Assembly: GCA_014323865.1 (NCBI GenBank)
Contig: JACONG010000016.1
Coordinates: 441,982-505,981, forward strand
DNA: 64,000 nucleotides
Reading direction: 5' to 3'
Origin: Rhodospirillales bacterium
GTDB taxonomy: Bacteria > Pseudomonadota > Alphaproteobacteria > SP197
Shown here: one piece after another, positions 37,854-47,808 of the stretch
How positions within the stretch are numbered: position 1 is the first letter of the stretch
Layout of the letters: every line of letters starts with the position of its first letter
The notes under the pieces: generated by a model
Database searches by the model: none
What the model saw: the letters and a program-made list of their open reading frames with translations, nothing else
Told to the model about the DNA's origin: nothing
Made by a program: the position numbers and the translations under genes

Positions 37854-39248
37854 TTACCGCGATTCGCGCGAAATGAAAGCCTGAACGGCGTCGAGATCGC
37901 TCGGTACGACGGTTGCCCTCTCGGGCAGGTCCATCACCCTTGCCAGTCCGGCCGGCATCTCTGGCCTGTGTCCAACAGCCGACGCGACCGCATCGGAGAA
38001 CTTCGCGGGATGCGCCTGGGCGTGTGTGATGACCGGAACGGCGGGATTGACAGCACCCGTAGCACGTGCCGCGACGGTGCCGCAGGCCGTGTGAGGATCG
38101 ACCGTAACACCGCGCTGCTCCTCCATGCGCCGGATCTCGGCACGGATACCCTCATCGTCGAGACGATGGCTCGCCATGAGCGCGGCAGCCCGGGCATGAG
38201 CGTCGGGCTGGACCTCGAACCCGCCCGACTGGGCCAGACGCGCCATCAGGCGGCCCGTCGCCTCGCTGTCGCGACCGTGCACCTCGAACAGCAAACGCTC
38301 GAAGTTGCTGGATACCTGGATGTCCATGCTGGGCGAGAGCGTCGGCACGACACCCGTCGGCCGGTACGAACCGCTGTCGAGAAAGCGATGGAGAATGTCG
38401 TTGGCATTGGTCGCCACAATGAGCCGTTCGATCGGCAGGCCCATCTGCTGCGCCACGTAGCCCGCAAACGCGGCGCCGAAGTTTGCCGAGGGGATCGCAT
38501 AGGCAACCGGGCGGTCGGGCGCGCCGAGTCGCACGGCTGAAGCGACGTAGTAGGCCGCCTGCGCCATGACTCGCGCCCAGTTGATCGAGTTGACCGCCGC
38601 CATGTTGATCCGCTCACGGAATGCCTGATCGTTGAACATGGCCTTCACGAGCGCCTGACAGTCGTCGAAGGTTCCCTGGACGGCGATGCAGTGGACATTG
38701 GGCGCATCGACCGTGGTCATCTGGCGACGCTGGACCTCGCTGACCCGGCCTTCGGGAAACAGGATGAAGACGTCCATGTTGTCGCGCCCGGCACAGCCCG
38801 CGATCGCCGCCGATCCGGTATCGCCCGAAGTCGCGCCGACGATCGTGATGCGCTGGCCGCGGCGGTCGAGCGCACGGTCGAACAGGCGACCGAGAAGCTG
38901 CAGCGCGAGGTCCTTGAAGGCGAAGGTGGGACCGTGGAAGAGTTCCAGAAGCCAGTCGTTGTCGCCGGTCTGGATCATCGGAACGACGGCCGGGTGATCG
39001 AACACGGCGTAGGTCTCGGACGTCATCGCCTCGAGCGCGTCGAGTTCGATCCAGCCCTCAACGAAGGGGTGGATCACACGCGCGGCGATCCCGGCGTAAG
39101 GCATGCCCTGCATGGCGCGGAAGGCGTCTGCGTCCAGGCGGGGCCAGGTCTCGGGCAGGTAGAGCCCACCGTCCGAGGCGAGCCCCACCAGAAGCGCGTC
39201 TTCGAAGTCCAGGACGGGTGCTGTGCCCCTGGTGCTGAGATAACGCAT
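37854..39248 (-). CDS. thrC: Threonine synthase
   Basis: PLP enzyme converting O-phosphohomoserine to threonine, 464 residues. The N-terminal MRYLSTRGTAPVLDFEDALLVGLASDGGLYLPE and the PLP lysine (Lys112 in TFAFKDLALQLLG) mark the long, plant/fungal-unlike bacterial type II form; VGATSGDTGSAAIAGC is the phosphate-binding loop. It lies downstream of a truncated M32 gene and upstream of the M16 protease. Confidence 0.97.
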   Translation of the reverse strand: MRYLSTRGTAPVLDFEDALLVGLASDGGLYLPETWPRLDADAFRAMQGMPYAGIAARVIHPFVEGWIELDALEAMTSETYAVFDHPAVVPMIQTGDNDWLLELFHGPTFAFKDLALQLLGRLFDRALDRRGQRITIVGATSGDTGSAAIAGCAGRDNMDVFILFPEGRVSEVQRRQMTTVDAPNVHCIAVQGTFDDCQALVKAMFNDQAFRERINMAAVNSINWARVMAQAAYYVASAVRLGAPDRPVAYAIPSANFGAAFAGYVAQQMGLPIERLIVATNANDILHRFLDSGSYRPTGVVPTLSPSMDIQVSSNFERLLFEVHGRDSEATGRLMARLAQSGGFEVQPDAHARAAALMASHRLDDEGIRAEIRRMEEQRGVTVDPHTACGTVAARATGAVNPAVPVITHAQAHPAKFSDAVASAVGHRPEMPAGLARVMDLPERATVVPSDLDAVQAFISRESR

Positions 39249-39281
39249 GGTCAGCCGGGATAACGCTCTTCGAGATGGGAT

Positions 39282-39599
39282 TCAAACGCCGAGGTCGGGA
39301 GCGGGGCGCCGGTCGCCTGTTCGCATGGCACCCCTCGCGGCACATATCATTTCGAGGTTTTTGGACTGCCACGGCGCATGCGGATATACGGCCTCGGCTT
39401 CGTCGAGAAGATCGGATGGCGACGAATCCGTCTTGTGCTCGCGGGCGAGCAGCTCCAGCACCACGAGCTTATCGACGCGCGGTTCCGCACCTCCCGACGG
39501 CAGGATCGTCTCGCGGTCCCAGTGCAGGACGCCGTGAATCTGGCTGAGCGCCATGATCCGGGCGAAGCGGTCTTCGAGCGCCTCCCGGACTGCGCTCAT
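39282..39599 (-). pseudogene. Truncated M32 carboxypeptidase (N-terminal remnant)
   Basis: The first roughly 80 codons match the start of M32 (Taq-type) carboxypeptidases: RFARIMALSQIHGVLHWDRETILPSGGAE, then LVVLELLAREHKT and SDLLDEAEA, ending with a PWQSKNL segment. Full-length members have about 500 residues and the HExxH zinc site; none of that remains, so the 3' four-fifths have been deleted and replaced by about 20 unrelated codons. The ATG overlaps the surf1 stop (ATGA), showing the former place of the gene in the operon. A functional role for the remaining peptide is unlikely. Confidence 0.75.
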
Positions 39600-40300
39600 G
39601 CACTGTCTCCGTTGTCGTCCCGGCGGCGAAGGCGCAGGAACGCCACGACCGCGGCGGCACCGGCGAGCAGATACCAGGTGATGGCGTATTCGAGATGCCG
39701 GTTGGGTGGATCGAAACGGGCCTGACCACCCTCCAAAGCGGCATCGGTCGGGTCCTCATCGGCGTGGATCACGACAGGCAGCAGCGCGACCCCTGCTGTT
39801 TCGCCGGCCGCATCAAGGTCGATCCAGTACCAGGCCTCACCGGCCGGATCGTTATCATTGGTGAAGAGCGTCGGCGTTTCACCGGGGCGCATCACGCCCG
39901 TCACCGTAACGACCTCATCGGGTGCCGAGGAAACGGCCTCGAGCGCAAGCTTGAACGAATCGGCCCTCAGGGCACCGCGGTTGACGAGCACATAGTGGCC
40001 GTCGTCAAGCAGGAGCGGGGTGAGGATGTGATACCCGGGATTGCTGTCGGCCTTGATCCTGTAAAGCGCGAAGTTGCGCGGCATGAACCGGCCTTCCGCC
40101 ACCACAGGGGTCCACTCCTGCTCCCCGGCGGGCAGCAGAAGGGCGTCTCCGAGCGCCATTGGCTCGCCCGCAAGGCGGGCCTCCATGGTCTCGATCAGGC
40201 CGGACTTCCAGGACAGCCGATAGAGCTGCCAAGTGCCCAGAGACAGCAACAGCGCGACGACAACGGCGGCGACGACAACAGCAACGGTCCGGCGGGCCAT
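39596..40300 (-). CDS. SURF1-family cytochrome oxidase assembly protein
   Basis: Inner-membrane factor for haem a insertion into cytochrome oxidase, 234 residues. There are two membrane helices, one near each end (VAVVVAAVVVALLLSLGTWQLYRL and AITWYLLAGAAAVVAFL), with a periplasmic domain between; LGTWQLYRLSWKSGLI, VNRGALRADSF and NRHLEYAITWY are conserved SURF1 signatures. It follows the DUF983 gene by three bases and ends overlapping the M32 remnant. Confidence 0.93.
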   Translation of the reverse strand: MARRTVAVVVAAVVVALLLSLGTWQLYRLSWKSGLIETMEARLAGEPMALGDALLLPAGEQEWTPVVAEGRFMPRNFALYRIKADSNPGYHILTPLLLDDGHYVLVNRGALRADSFKLALEAVSSAPDEVVTVTGVMRPGETPTLFTNDNDPAGEAWYWIDLDAAGETAGVALLPVVIHADEDPTDAALEGGQARFDPPNRHLEYAITWYLLAGAAAVVAFLRLRRRDDNGDSA

Positions 40301-40303
40301 CGT

Positions 40304-40684
40304 TCAGTGATCCCCCGGCTCGTTCTCGAAGCCGGCGACACGGTGTTTGTATTGGAGTGCGATCGTCACAGCCTTGAAGGGACGCAGGAGCAACAACGAC
40401 CCGCCGAGGATCAGAGGCACAAGGATCAGGGCATGGACCCGGAACGGCGGCTCGTAACTCAGTTCGATGCAGGCAGCGAAGACCGCCGTGAGGAGCCCGT
40501 AGATCGGGATGACGAAAACGGCCGGCCCGTCGCCGGCATCTTCATGGGCGAGCTTGAGACTGCAGACATCGCAGCCCTTCGCCACACTGGGATAGCCGCG
40601 ACACAGCCTGCCCTCGCCGCAACGCGGGCAGCGGCAACCTGGCCCAGCGGAAAACGGGGACACGTAGCAGTCGTGGCCTGTCAT
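40304..40684 (-). CDS. DUF983 family membrane protein
   Basis: A 126-residue protein found in alphaproteobacterial cox clusters. It begins with a zinc-ribbon-like part, CRCPRCGEGRLCRGY and CDVCSLKL, followed by two hydrophobic segments (AVFVIPIYGLLTAVFAACIEL and HALILVPLILGGSLLLLRPF). The CxxC pairs suggest a metal-binding role, perhaps in oxidase assembly, but this is inferred from context. ATG 40684 has GAGAGG upstream and lies after the palindrome that follows coxC. Confidence 0.85.
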   Translation of the reverse strand: MTGHDCYVSPFSAGPGCRCPRCGEGRLCRGYPSVAKGCDVCSLKLAHEDAGDGPAVFVIPIYGLLTAVFAACIELSYEPPFRVHALILVPLILGGSLLLLRPFKAVTIALQYKHRVAGFENEPGDH

Positions 40685-40702
40685 GACCTGCCCTCTCAAG
40701 CA

Positions 40703-40734
40703 ATGCCGGCCCGTTCGATCGAACGGGCCGGCAT
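40703..40734. terminator. Perfect 32-bp palindrome after coxC
   Basis: The sequence from 40703 to 40718 (starting ATGCCGGCCC, ending TTCGA) is followed at once by its exact complement to 40734. As RNA it gives a 14-bp stem with a four-base TCGA-type loop. It lies 21 bases past the coxC stop and 19 bases before DUF983, where it could stop, slow or protect the 3' end of the cytochrome oxidase transcript. No T-tract follows. Confidence 0.6.
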
Positions 40735-40754
40735 CGCAACGATAACAGCGGGGG

Positions 40755-41579
40755 TCAGTGGTGGGCGATCTCGCCCACGCCCCACCAGTAGATGCAGCAG
40801 AAAAGGAACAGCCAGACGACGTCGACGAAGTGCCAGTACCAGGCGGCCGCCTCGAAGCCGAAGTGCTGCTCGGGCGTGAAGTGGCCCTTGTAGGCACGCA
40901 CCAGGCAGATCGCCAGGAAGATGGTTCCGACAATGACATGGAAGCCGTGGAAGCCGGTCGCCATGTAGAACGTCGAGCCGTAGATGTTGGCTCCGCCCGG
41001 ATCGCCCCAGCCGAACGGCGAGATGGCGTACTCATAGGCCTGGAAGCTGGTGAAGGTCAGACCCAGCACGACGGTGACCCACAAGCCGGCGATCAGTTGA
41101 TCCCGGTTGCCTTCCTTGAGCGCATGGTGCGCCCAGGTCACCGTCGTGCCCGAGGTCAGAAGGATCAGCGTGTTGATGAACGGCAGATCCCAGGGATCGA
41201 AGGTCATGATGCCTTCGGGTGGCCAGATCTTGCCCATCTGCTCGGTCGGGAACAGCGCGGCGTTGAAGTAGGCCCAGAACCAGGCGACGAAGAACATGAC
41301 CTCCGACGCGATGAAGAGCGCCATGCCGTACCGCATGCCGAGCTGGACCACGGGGCTGTACGCCTTGTCGTGGTGCGCCTCGCGGATCACGTCGCGCCAC
41401 CAGAAGAACATCGTGGTGAGCACGAGAACGACACCGGGCAGGAGCATCCACCAGCGCGATTCGTCGGCGAACATCATGATCGCGCCAAGCGCCAGCACGA
41501 GCGCGGAGAACGCACCCAGCGCCGGCCAGGGGCCCGGTTCGACCAGATAGTAGGGATGCTTCGGTGCGTGATCGGCCAT
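40755..41579 (-). CDS. ctaE: Cytochrome c oxidase subunit III
   Basis: Seven-helix membrane subunit of the aa3-type oxidase, 274 residues. The N-terminal HPYYLVEPGPWPALGAF, the conserved VMFFVAWFWAYFNAALFP, and TGFHGFHVIVGTIFL and AAWYWHFVDVVWLFLF are standard for CoxC/CtaE. It comes after ctaG on the minus strand and is the last structural subunit of the cluster. Confidence 0.97.
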   Translation of the reverse strand: MADHAPKHPYYLVEPGPWPALGAFSALVLALGAIMMFADESRWWMLLPGVVLVLTTMFFWWRDVIREAHHDKAYSPVVQLGMRYGMALFIASEVMFFVAWFWAYFNAALFPTEQMGKIWPPEGIMTFDPWDLPFINTLILLTSGTTVTWAHHALKEGNRDQLIAGLWVTVVLGLTFTSFQAYEYAISPFGWGDPGGANIYGSTFYMATGFHGFHVIVGTIFLAICLVRAYKGHFTPEQHFGFEAAAWYWHFVDVVWLFLFCCIYWWGVGEIAHH

Positions 41580-41601
41580 GGGCCTCTCCCCCTCGTGTCA
41601 A

Positions 41602-42198
41602 CTAGTTGGCGACCGCGCCGGTCCCATCGTCCAGCGCAGCGTTGGTTGTGGTTTCGGCGTCCTCAACCTGGAAGAAGGTATAGGACAGCGTGATGGTACG
41701 GACCTCGGAAGTCAGCGGATCGACGAACAGCTCCGGGTCGACGAAGAACGTCACCGGCATGGCCACGCTCTGACCGGGCTGAAGCGTCTGCTCGATGAAG
41801 CAGAAGCAGTCGATCTTGGCGAAATAGCCGCCGACCTTCTGCGGCGTCACGTTGTAGGTCGAGGTTCCCGCAACCGGTCGGGCGGTCGGGTTCGAGGCCT
41901 CGTAAAACGCGGTGATCTGCTTGCCGACGGGTGCGGTAATCTCCAGTTGCATGGGCTGGAAGTCCCACGGCATCCCGCGGGCGGTGTCGGCGTTGAAGCG
42001 GACGGTGACCAGCGGCGCATCGTCGGCGGCGCCCGGCGCCACGTCGGCCGTCGTGGTCGTTCCGCCGTAGCCGGTGACCCGGCAGAAAAGGTCATAGAGC
42101 GGCACGGCACCGGCTGTCAGCGCCGTCATGCAGGTCAGCACAAAAATGACGGACAGCACGGTCGTGCGGTTGCGTTCGTTGAGAGGACGCTTGCTCAT
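41602..42198 (-). CDS. ctaG: Cytochrome c oxidase assembly protein CtaG (Cox11)
   Basis: Copper chaperone that delivers Cu to the CuB site of subunit I. It has one N-terminal membrane helix (TTVLSVIFVLTCMTALTAGAVPLYDLFC) and a periplasmic domain with the copper-binding CFCF motif (KIDCFCFIEQTL), followed by MPVTFFVDPEL. Length of 198 is normal for Cox11. It sits between the small coxF gene (3 bases) and ctaE. Confidence 0.96.
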   Translation of the reverse strand: MSKRPLNERNRTTVLSVIFVLTCMTALTAGAVPLYDLFCRVTGYGGTTTTADVAPGAADDAPLVTVRFNADTARGMPWDFQPMQLEITAPVGKQITAFYEASNPTARPVAGTSTYNVTPQKVGGYFAKIDCFCFIEQTLQPGQSVAMPVTFFVDPELFVDPLTSEVRTITLSYTFFQVEDAETTTNAALDDGTGAVAN

Positions 42199-42201
42199 CG
42201 C

Positions 42202-42321
42202 TCAGCCGCCCAGCTTGACGACCGTGATGATGTAGAACAGCACGACGCACCCCGCCAGAGCAAGACCCAGCGCGATGTTGCGCTTGCGCTTCTTCTGGCT
42301 GCCGGTGTCGTCATCAGCCAT
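42202..42321 (-). CDS. Small CoxF-like cytochrome oxidase protein
   Basis: A 39-residue protein, too small for most ORF lists. A hydrophilic N-terminus (MADDDTGSQKKRKRN) is followed by one membrane helix, IALGLALAGCVVLFYIITVV. Small one-helix proteins of this design lie between ctaB and ctaG in many alphaproteobacterial clusters and are called CoxF. The start overlaps the ctaB region with the ATG two bases before its stop codon, and it ends three bases before ctaG, so it is in the same translation-coupled unit. The name rests on position and topology. Confidence 0.72.
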   Translation of the reverse strand: MADDDTGSQKKRKRNIALGLALAGCVVLFYIITVVKLGG

Positions 42322-42322
42322 C

Positions 42323-43231
42323 TCACAACAATCCTGCCACGGCTTGATCGACCATGAGCAGCGCGAAGAGCAGAGCCAGATAGAGGATCGAGTACTTGAA
42401 CATCCAGCGGGCCGCCTCGTCCGTCCGATGCCGGACGATCCGAACCGCGCCGCCGATGAAGACAAGCGACAAGAAACCCGCGCCAAGTGCGTAGACGAAG
42501 CCGGCCGCGCCGAGCAGCGAGGGCATCATCGACAACGGCAGCATCAGGAGACTGTAGATCAGAATCTGGCGGCGCGTCGTTTCCGCACCGGCCACAACCG
42601 GCAGCATCGGAATGCCCGCCGCCTGATAGTCGCCCGAACGATAGAGCGCCAGCGACCAGAAGTGCGGCGGCGTCCAGAAGAAGATGATGGCAAAAAGCGA
42701 CAGCGAGGCCAGTGAGACGTCCCCCGTCACCGCAGCCCAGCCGATCATCGGCGGAAAGGCGCCCGCCGCACCGCCGATGACGATGTTCTGCGGCGTCCGG
42801 CGCTTGAGCCAGATCGTGTAGACGAAGACGTAGAACGCGATGGCCGTGGCCAGCAACGCGGCGGCGACCCAGTTGATCGCGAGGCCCATGACCATGACCG
42901 AGGCTGCGGCGAGAACGACACCGAACTGCAGCGCACTCTCAGGCTCGACACGACCGGCCGGGATCGGGCGATGGCGCGTGCGGCGCATGATCGAGTCGAC
43001 ATCACGCTCGTACCACATGTTGATGCAACCCGAAGCGCCTGCGCCCACGGCGATGCAGAACACAGCCACAATCGCGAGCACCGGATGCAGCGAGCCCGGC
43101 GCGACCATTAGGCCAACCGCGCCTGTGAACACGACAAGCGACATCACGCGCGGCTTGAGCAGCGCGAAGAAGTCGGACGGCGTTGCCGAAAGCGACGGCG
43201 CCGTTGCCGTGATGCCGGTGTCAGTTGTCAC
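42323..43231 (-). CDS. ctaB: Protoheme IX farnesyltransferase (haem O synthase)
   Basis: Membrane prenyltransferase of the UbiA superfamily that adds a farnesyl group to haem b to make haem O for the oxidase. About nine hydrophobic segments, 302 residues. The two Asp-rich motifs are NMWYERDVDSIMRRTRHRPIPAG and the later YRSGDYQAAGIPML region. It lies between ctaD and coxF. Confidence 0.96.
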   Translation of the reverse strand: MTTDTGITATAPSLSATPSDFFALLKPRVMSLVVFTGAVGLMVAPGSLHPVLAIVAVFCIAVGAGASGCINMWYERDVDSIMRRTRHRPIPAGRVEPESALQFGVVLAAASVMVMGLAINWVAAALLATAIAFYVFVYTIWLKRRTPQNIVIGGAAGAFPPMIGWAAVTGDVSLASLSLFAIIFFWTPPHFWSLALYRSGDYQAAGIPMLPVVAGAETTRRQILIYSLLMLPLSMMPSLLGAAGFVYALGAGFLSLVFIGGAVRIVRHRTDEAARWMFKYSILYLALLFALLMVDQAVAGLL

Positions 43232-43254
43232 GTTGCCGGAACCTCAGCCCTGGC

Positions 43255-44865
43255 TCAGTGCGCCGAGGGACCCTTGGCGCCCATGTAGGGCGGATCCTCA
43301 AAGGTGTGGAACGGCGGCGGCGAATCGACCGTCCACTCCAGCGTCGTCGCACCCTCACCCCAGGGGTTGGCCGCACAGCGCTGTCTCTTCGAGACGTAGA
43401 TCTCCCAGAGCACATAGAAGAAGACCAGCATGCCGAAGGCTGTGATGTAGGAGCCGATCGACGACACCATGTTCCAGCCGGCATATGCCTCCGGATAGTC
43501 CGGAATACGGCGCGGCATGCCCGCCATGCCCAGGAAGTGCTGCGGGAAGAACGTGACGTTCACACCGATCAGCGTGATCCAGAAGTGCAGCTTGCCGGCC
43601 CATTCCGGATACTGGTAGCCCGACATCTTGCCGATCCAGTAGTAGAAGCCGCCGAACAGCGCGAACACCGCGCCCAGCGACAGCACGTAGTGGAAGTGCG
43701 CGACAACGAAGTAGGTGTCGTGCATGGCATGGTCGATGCCGGCATTCGCCAGAAGCACACCCGTGACGCCACCCACCGTGAACAGGAAGATGAAGCCCAG
43801 GGCCCACAGAATCGGCGTCGTGAACTCTATCGATCCGCCCCACATCGTTGCGAGCCAGCTGAAGATCTTCACGCCCGTCGGCACTGCGATCACCATGGTG
43901 GCGACCACGAAATAGGCCTTGGTGTCGACGTTCATGCCGACCGTGTACATGTGGTGCGCCCACACGACGAAGCCGACGAAGCCGATCGCGACCATGGCGT
44001 AGGCCATGCCGAGATAACCGAAGATCGGCTTGCGCGAGAAGGTCGAGATGATGTGGCTGACGATACCGAAGGCCGGCAGGATCAGGATGTAGACCTCCGG
44101 GTGACCGAAGAACCAGAACAGGTGCTGGTAGAGGATCGGGTCACCGCCGAGCGCCGGATCGAAGAAGCCGGTATCGAAGTTGCGATCGGTCAGCAGCATG
44201 GTGATCGCGCCCGCCAGAACCGGCAGCGAAAGCACCAGAAGGAAGGCGGTCACCAGGACCGACCACGCAAAGAGCGGCATGCGATGGAGCGTCATGCCCG
44301 GTGCCCGCATGTTGAAGATCGTCGTGATGAAGTTGATCGCGCCCAGGATCGAGGACGCACCTGCGAGATGAATCGCGAGGATCAGACAGTCGACCGCCAG
44401 ACCCGTGCTGTATGTTGTCGAGAGTGGCGCGTAGATTGTCCAACCGGCGCCGGTACCGCCGTCGATGAAGACTGATGCGACGACCAGGATGCCCGCGGGA
44501 ACCAGCAGCCAGAAGCTGATGTTGTTCATGCGCGGGAATGCCATGTCGGGCGCGCCGATCATGAGCGGCACCATCCAGTTGCCGAAGCCGCCGATGAACA
44601 CCGGCATGATCATGAAGAAGATCATGATCAGGCCGTGGCTGGTCATCAGAACGTTGTAGAGTTGATGGTCGCCACCGAGGATGCCCTCACCCGGCGATGC
44701 CAACTCCATGCGGAGCAGGATCGACATGGCGAACCCGACGAGACCGAAGACGAACCCGTAGATCAGGTACATCGTTCCGATGTCCTTGTGGTTCGTCGAA
44801 TAGAGGTATCGCAGGAAACCCGTGGGATGGTGATCGTCGTGGGCGTGGACGTGGCTCTCGCTCAT
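43255..44865 (-). CDS. ctaD: Cytochrome c oxidase subunit I
   Basis: Catalytic subunit of 536 residues holding haem a, haem a3 and CuB. Twelve membrane helices; the haem and CuB ligands lie in [32 protein letters not shown] (His-Pro-Glu-Val-Tyr cross-link region), WAHHMYTVG and [15 protein letters not shown]. The K-channel YILILPAFG with the Tyr of GHPEVY indicates an A-type haem-copper oxidase. It follows ctaC with 41 bases between. Confidence 0.98.
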   Translation of the reverse strand: MSESHVHAHDDHHPTGFLRYLYSTNHKDIGTMYLIYGFVFGLVGFAMSILLRMELASPGEGILGGDHQLYNVLMTSHGLIMIFFMIMPVFIGGFGNWMVPLMIGAPDMAFPRMNNISFWLLVPAGILVVASVFIDGGTGAGWTIYAPLSTTYSTGLAVDCLILAIHLAGASSILGAINFITTIFNMRAPGMTLHRMPLFAWSVLVTAFLLVLSLPVLAGAITMLLTDRNFDTGFFDPALGGDPILYQHLFWFFGHPEVYILILPAFGIVSHIISTFSRKPIFGYLGMAYAMVAIGFVGFVVWAHHMYTVGMNVDTKAYFVVATMVIAVPTGVKIFSWLATMWGGSIEFTTPILWALGFIFLFTVGGVTGVLLANAGIDHAMHDTYFVVAHFHYVLSLGAVFALFGGFYYWIGKMSGYQYPEWAGKLHFWITLIGVNVTFFPQHFLGMAGMPRRIPDYPEAYAGWNMVSSIGSYITAFGMLVFFYVLWEIYVSKRQRCAANPWGEGATTLEWTVDSPPPFHTFEDPPYMGAKGPSAH

Positions 44866-44906
44866 CTTGTCTCTCTCTTCCGCGTTGACGCTATCGCGTT
44901 ACCGGT

Positions 44907-45752
44907 TCAGTTCTGGTCGTTGGCGGCCAACTCGACCTTGTCGGCCGGCACCTTGCCCTGGGCAACCTGTTGCTCGTTCACCCATGCTTCGAATTCTTCG
45001 GGCGACACGGCTTCGACCATGATGGGCATGAAACCATGGAGCTGACCGCAAAGCTCGGAGCATTGGCCGTAGTACATGCCCTCGGTGTTGAGCTCGATCC
45101 AGAACTCGTTGAGGCGGCCCGGCACCGCATCCATCTTCGCGCCAGCCGCTGGGAGCGCCCAGGCGTGGATGACGTCTTCGGAGGTCAACTGCACACGTAT
45201 GACCTGACCGACCGGCAGCACGACGGCCTCGGCGGTGGTCAGCAGGCGCAGTTGCCCGGGCTCAAGCTGGTCTTCGGGCACATACGACCCATCGACCTCA
45301 ATGCCGCCGTGATCGGGATACTCGTAATACCAGCTCCACTGGTAGCCGACGGCCTTGATGGTGATGTCGGCCTCGGGGATCGTTTCCTCGTAATAGAGCA
45401 GGCGCAGGGACGGAATGGCGATGCCGACCAGAATGAGGATCGGCACGACCGTCCATACCACCTCGAGCGTGGTGTTGTGTGTGTTGGTCGATGCTTCCGG
45501 ATTGCTGCTCCGTTTGAAGCGGAACAAGATGTAGGCCATCAGTGCCAGAACGAACGCCGAAATGACGATCATCATCGGGAAGAGGGCCCAGTCGTAGAAC
45601 GAGTAGATGCGTTCCATGATGGGAGACTGGGCTTCCTGGAAGCCCCATTGCCATTCTACCGGGGCGCCGATCGTTTCCTGCGCCAGCGCCGAAGATACGC
45701 CCACCAGAACGGCACCAGCCGCTGCCACGAAACCCAGGAGCGATGTTTTCAC
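44907..45752 (-). CDS. ctaC: Cytochrome c oxidase subunit II
   Basis: Holds the CuA site that takes electrons from cytochrome c. A signal peptide (VKTSLLGFVAAAGAVLVGVSSALAQ) and two membrane helices precede a periplasmic cupredoxin domain with HAWALPAAGAKMDAVPGR and the CuA ligands CSELCGQLHGFMP. The start is GTG at 45752 because AAGGAG lies about seven bases upstream and the signal peptide begins here. It is the first gene of the cox cluster; about 275 bases separate it from the divergent tldD. Confidence 0.97.
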   Translation of the reverse strand: MKTSLLGFVAAAGAVLVGVSSALAQETIGAPVEWQWGFQEAQSPIMERIYSFYDWALFPMMIVISAFVLALMAYILFRFKRSSNPEASTNTHNTTLEVVWTVVPILILVGIAIPSLRLLYYEETIPEADITIKAVGYQWSWYYEYPDHGGIEVDGSYVPEDQLEPGQLRLLTTAEAVVLPVGQVIRVQLTSEDVIHAWALPAAGAKMDAVPGRLNEFWIELNTEGMYYGQCSELCGQLHGFMPIMVEAVSPEEFEAWVNEQQVAQGKVPADKVELAANDQN

Positions 45753-45948
45753 CGCGTCTCTCCTTATATTTTGCTGCGGACACCACCGGGTACGTATCCG
45801 CAAGCCGAGCGTACCATCCCGGTGAGCCGGATTTCAGGCCCGCCGCCCCCTTATCCGGGTCGCCAAGGGATGGTCTTTACATGCGGACAATACACGAGCC
45901 GGAGCGCGTTTCACAAGCCCGTGACAACGTGAAAAACTGCCCGAAAAT

Positions 45949-45963
45949 GTGAGGAATTCTCAC
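45949..45963. promoter_or_regulatory. Inverted repeat in the ctaC/tldD divergent region
   Basis: GTGAG-GAATT-CTCAC, a 5+5 inverted repeat with an AT-rich centre, in an otherwise GC-rich 276-base divergent region. It is a possible regulator site for ctaC, tldD or both; the match is short. Confidence 0.25.
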
Positions 45964-46028
45964 TTTCAGGATGATGGTCTTTGCTGCGACAGGGGCCATA
46001 TCGAGAAGTCGAACCGAGGAGAGTTGCC

Positions 46029-47459
<1,431 letters not shown>

Positions 47460-47461
47460 CC

Positions 47462-47803
47462 TGCATCGGCCTCGGCCGACAGCTGCGCAATCAGATCGGG
47501 CACGATGTCGATGCCGACGTAGTCGACATCGAGACTCAGACGCCGGATCCAGCTGGCGTCGCCGCATGGCGCATCAAGCAGCACGCGGGTCTGCAGTCGC
47601 GCCAGCAGGACCGGAAGCGCGGCCCGCAAGGTATCGGTTTCGGCGTCTTCGGAGCCCAGGCCGGAGGTCGACGTCGCGGCCCCCCAGAGGTTGGTCCGAT
47701 GAATCCTGACGAAACGTTGCCTGAGATCGAGACCGCGGAACTGCACACGATCCGCATCGAACCGGCGATGTGCAAGAACAGGAGGCCGGTCTGCGTCGTT
47801 CAC
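47462..47803 (-). pseudogene. Truncated class I methyltransferase
   Basis: The open frame runs from 47803 through the tldD stop to 47240, but only the first roughly 105 codons look like a real protein: RIHRTNLWGAATSTSGLGSEDAETDTLRAALPVLL, then the SAM-binding VLLDAPCGDASWIRRLSLDVDYVGIDIVPDLI. Intact members of this methyltransferase group have over 200 residues; here the similarity stops near 47490 and the frame then runs antisense into tldD. The 3' half was probably lost by deletion next to tldD. Confidence 0.65.
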
Positions 47804-47808
47804 TGTAT

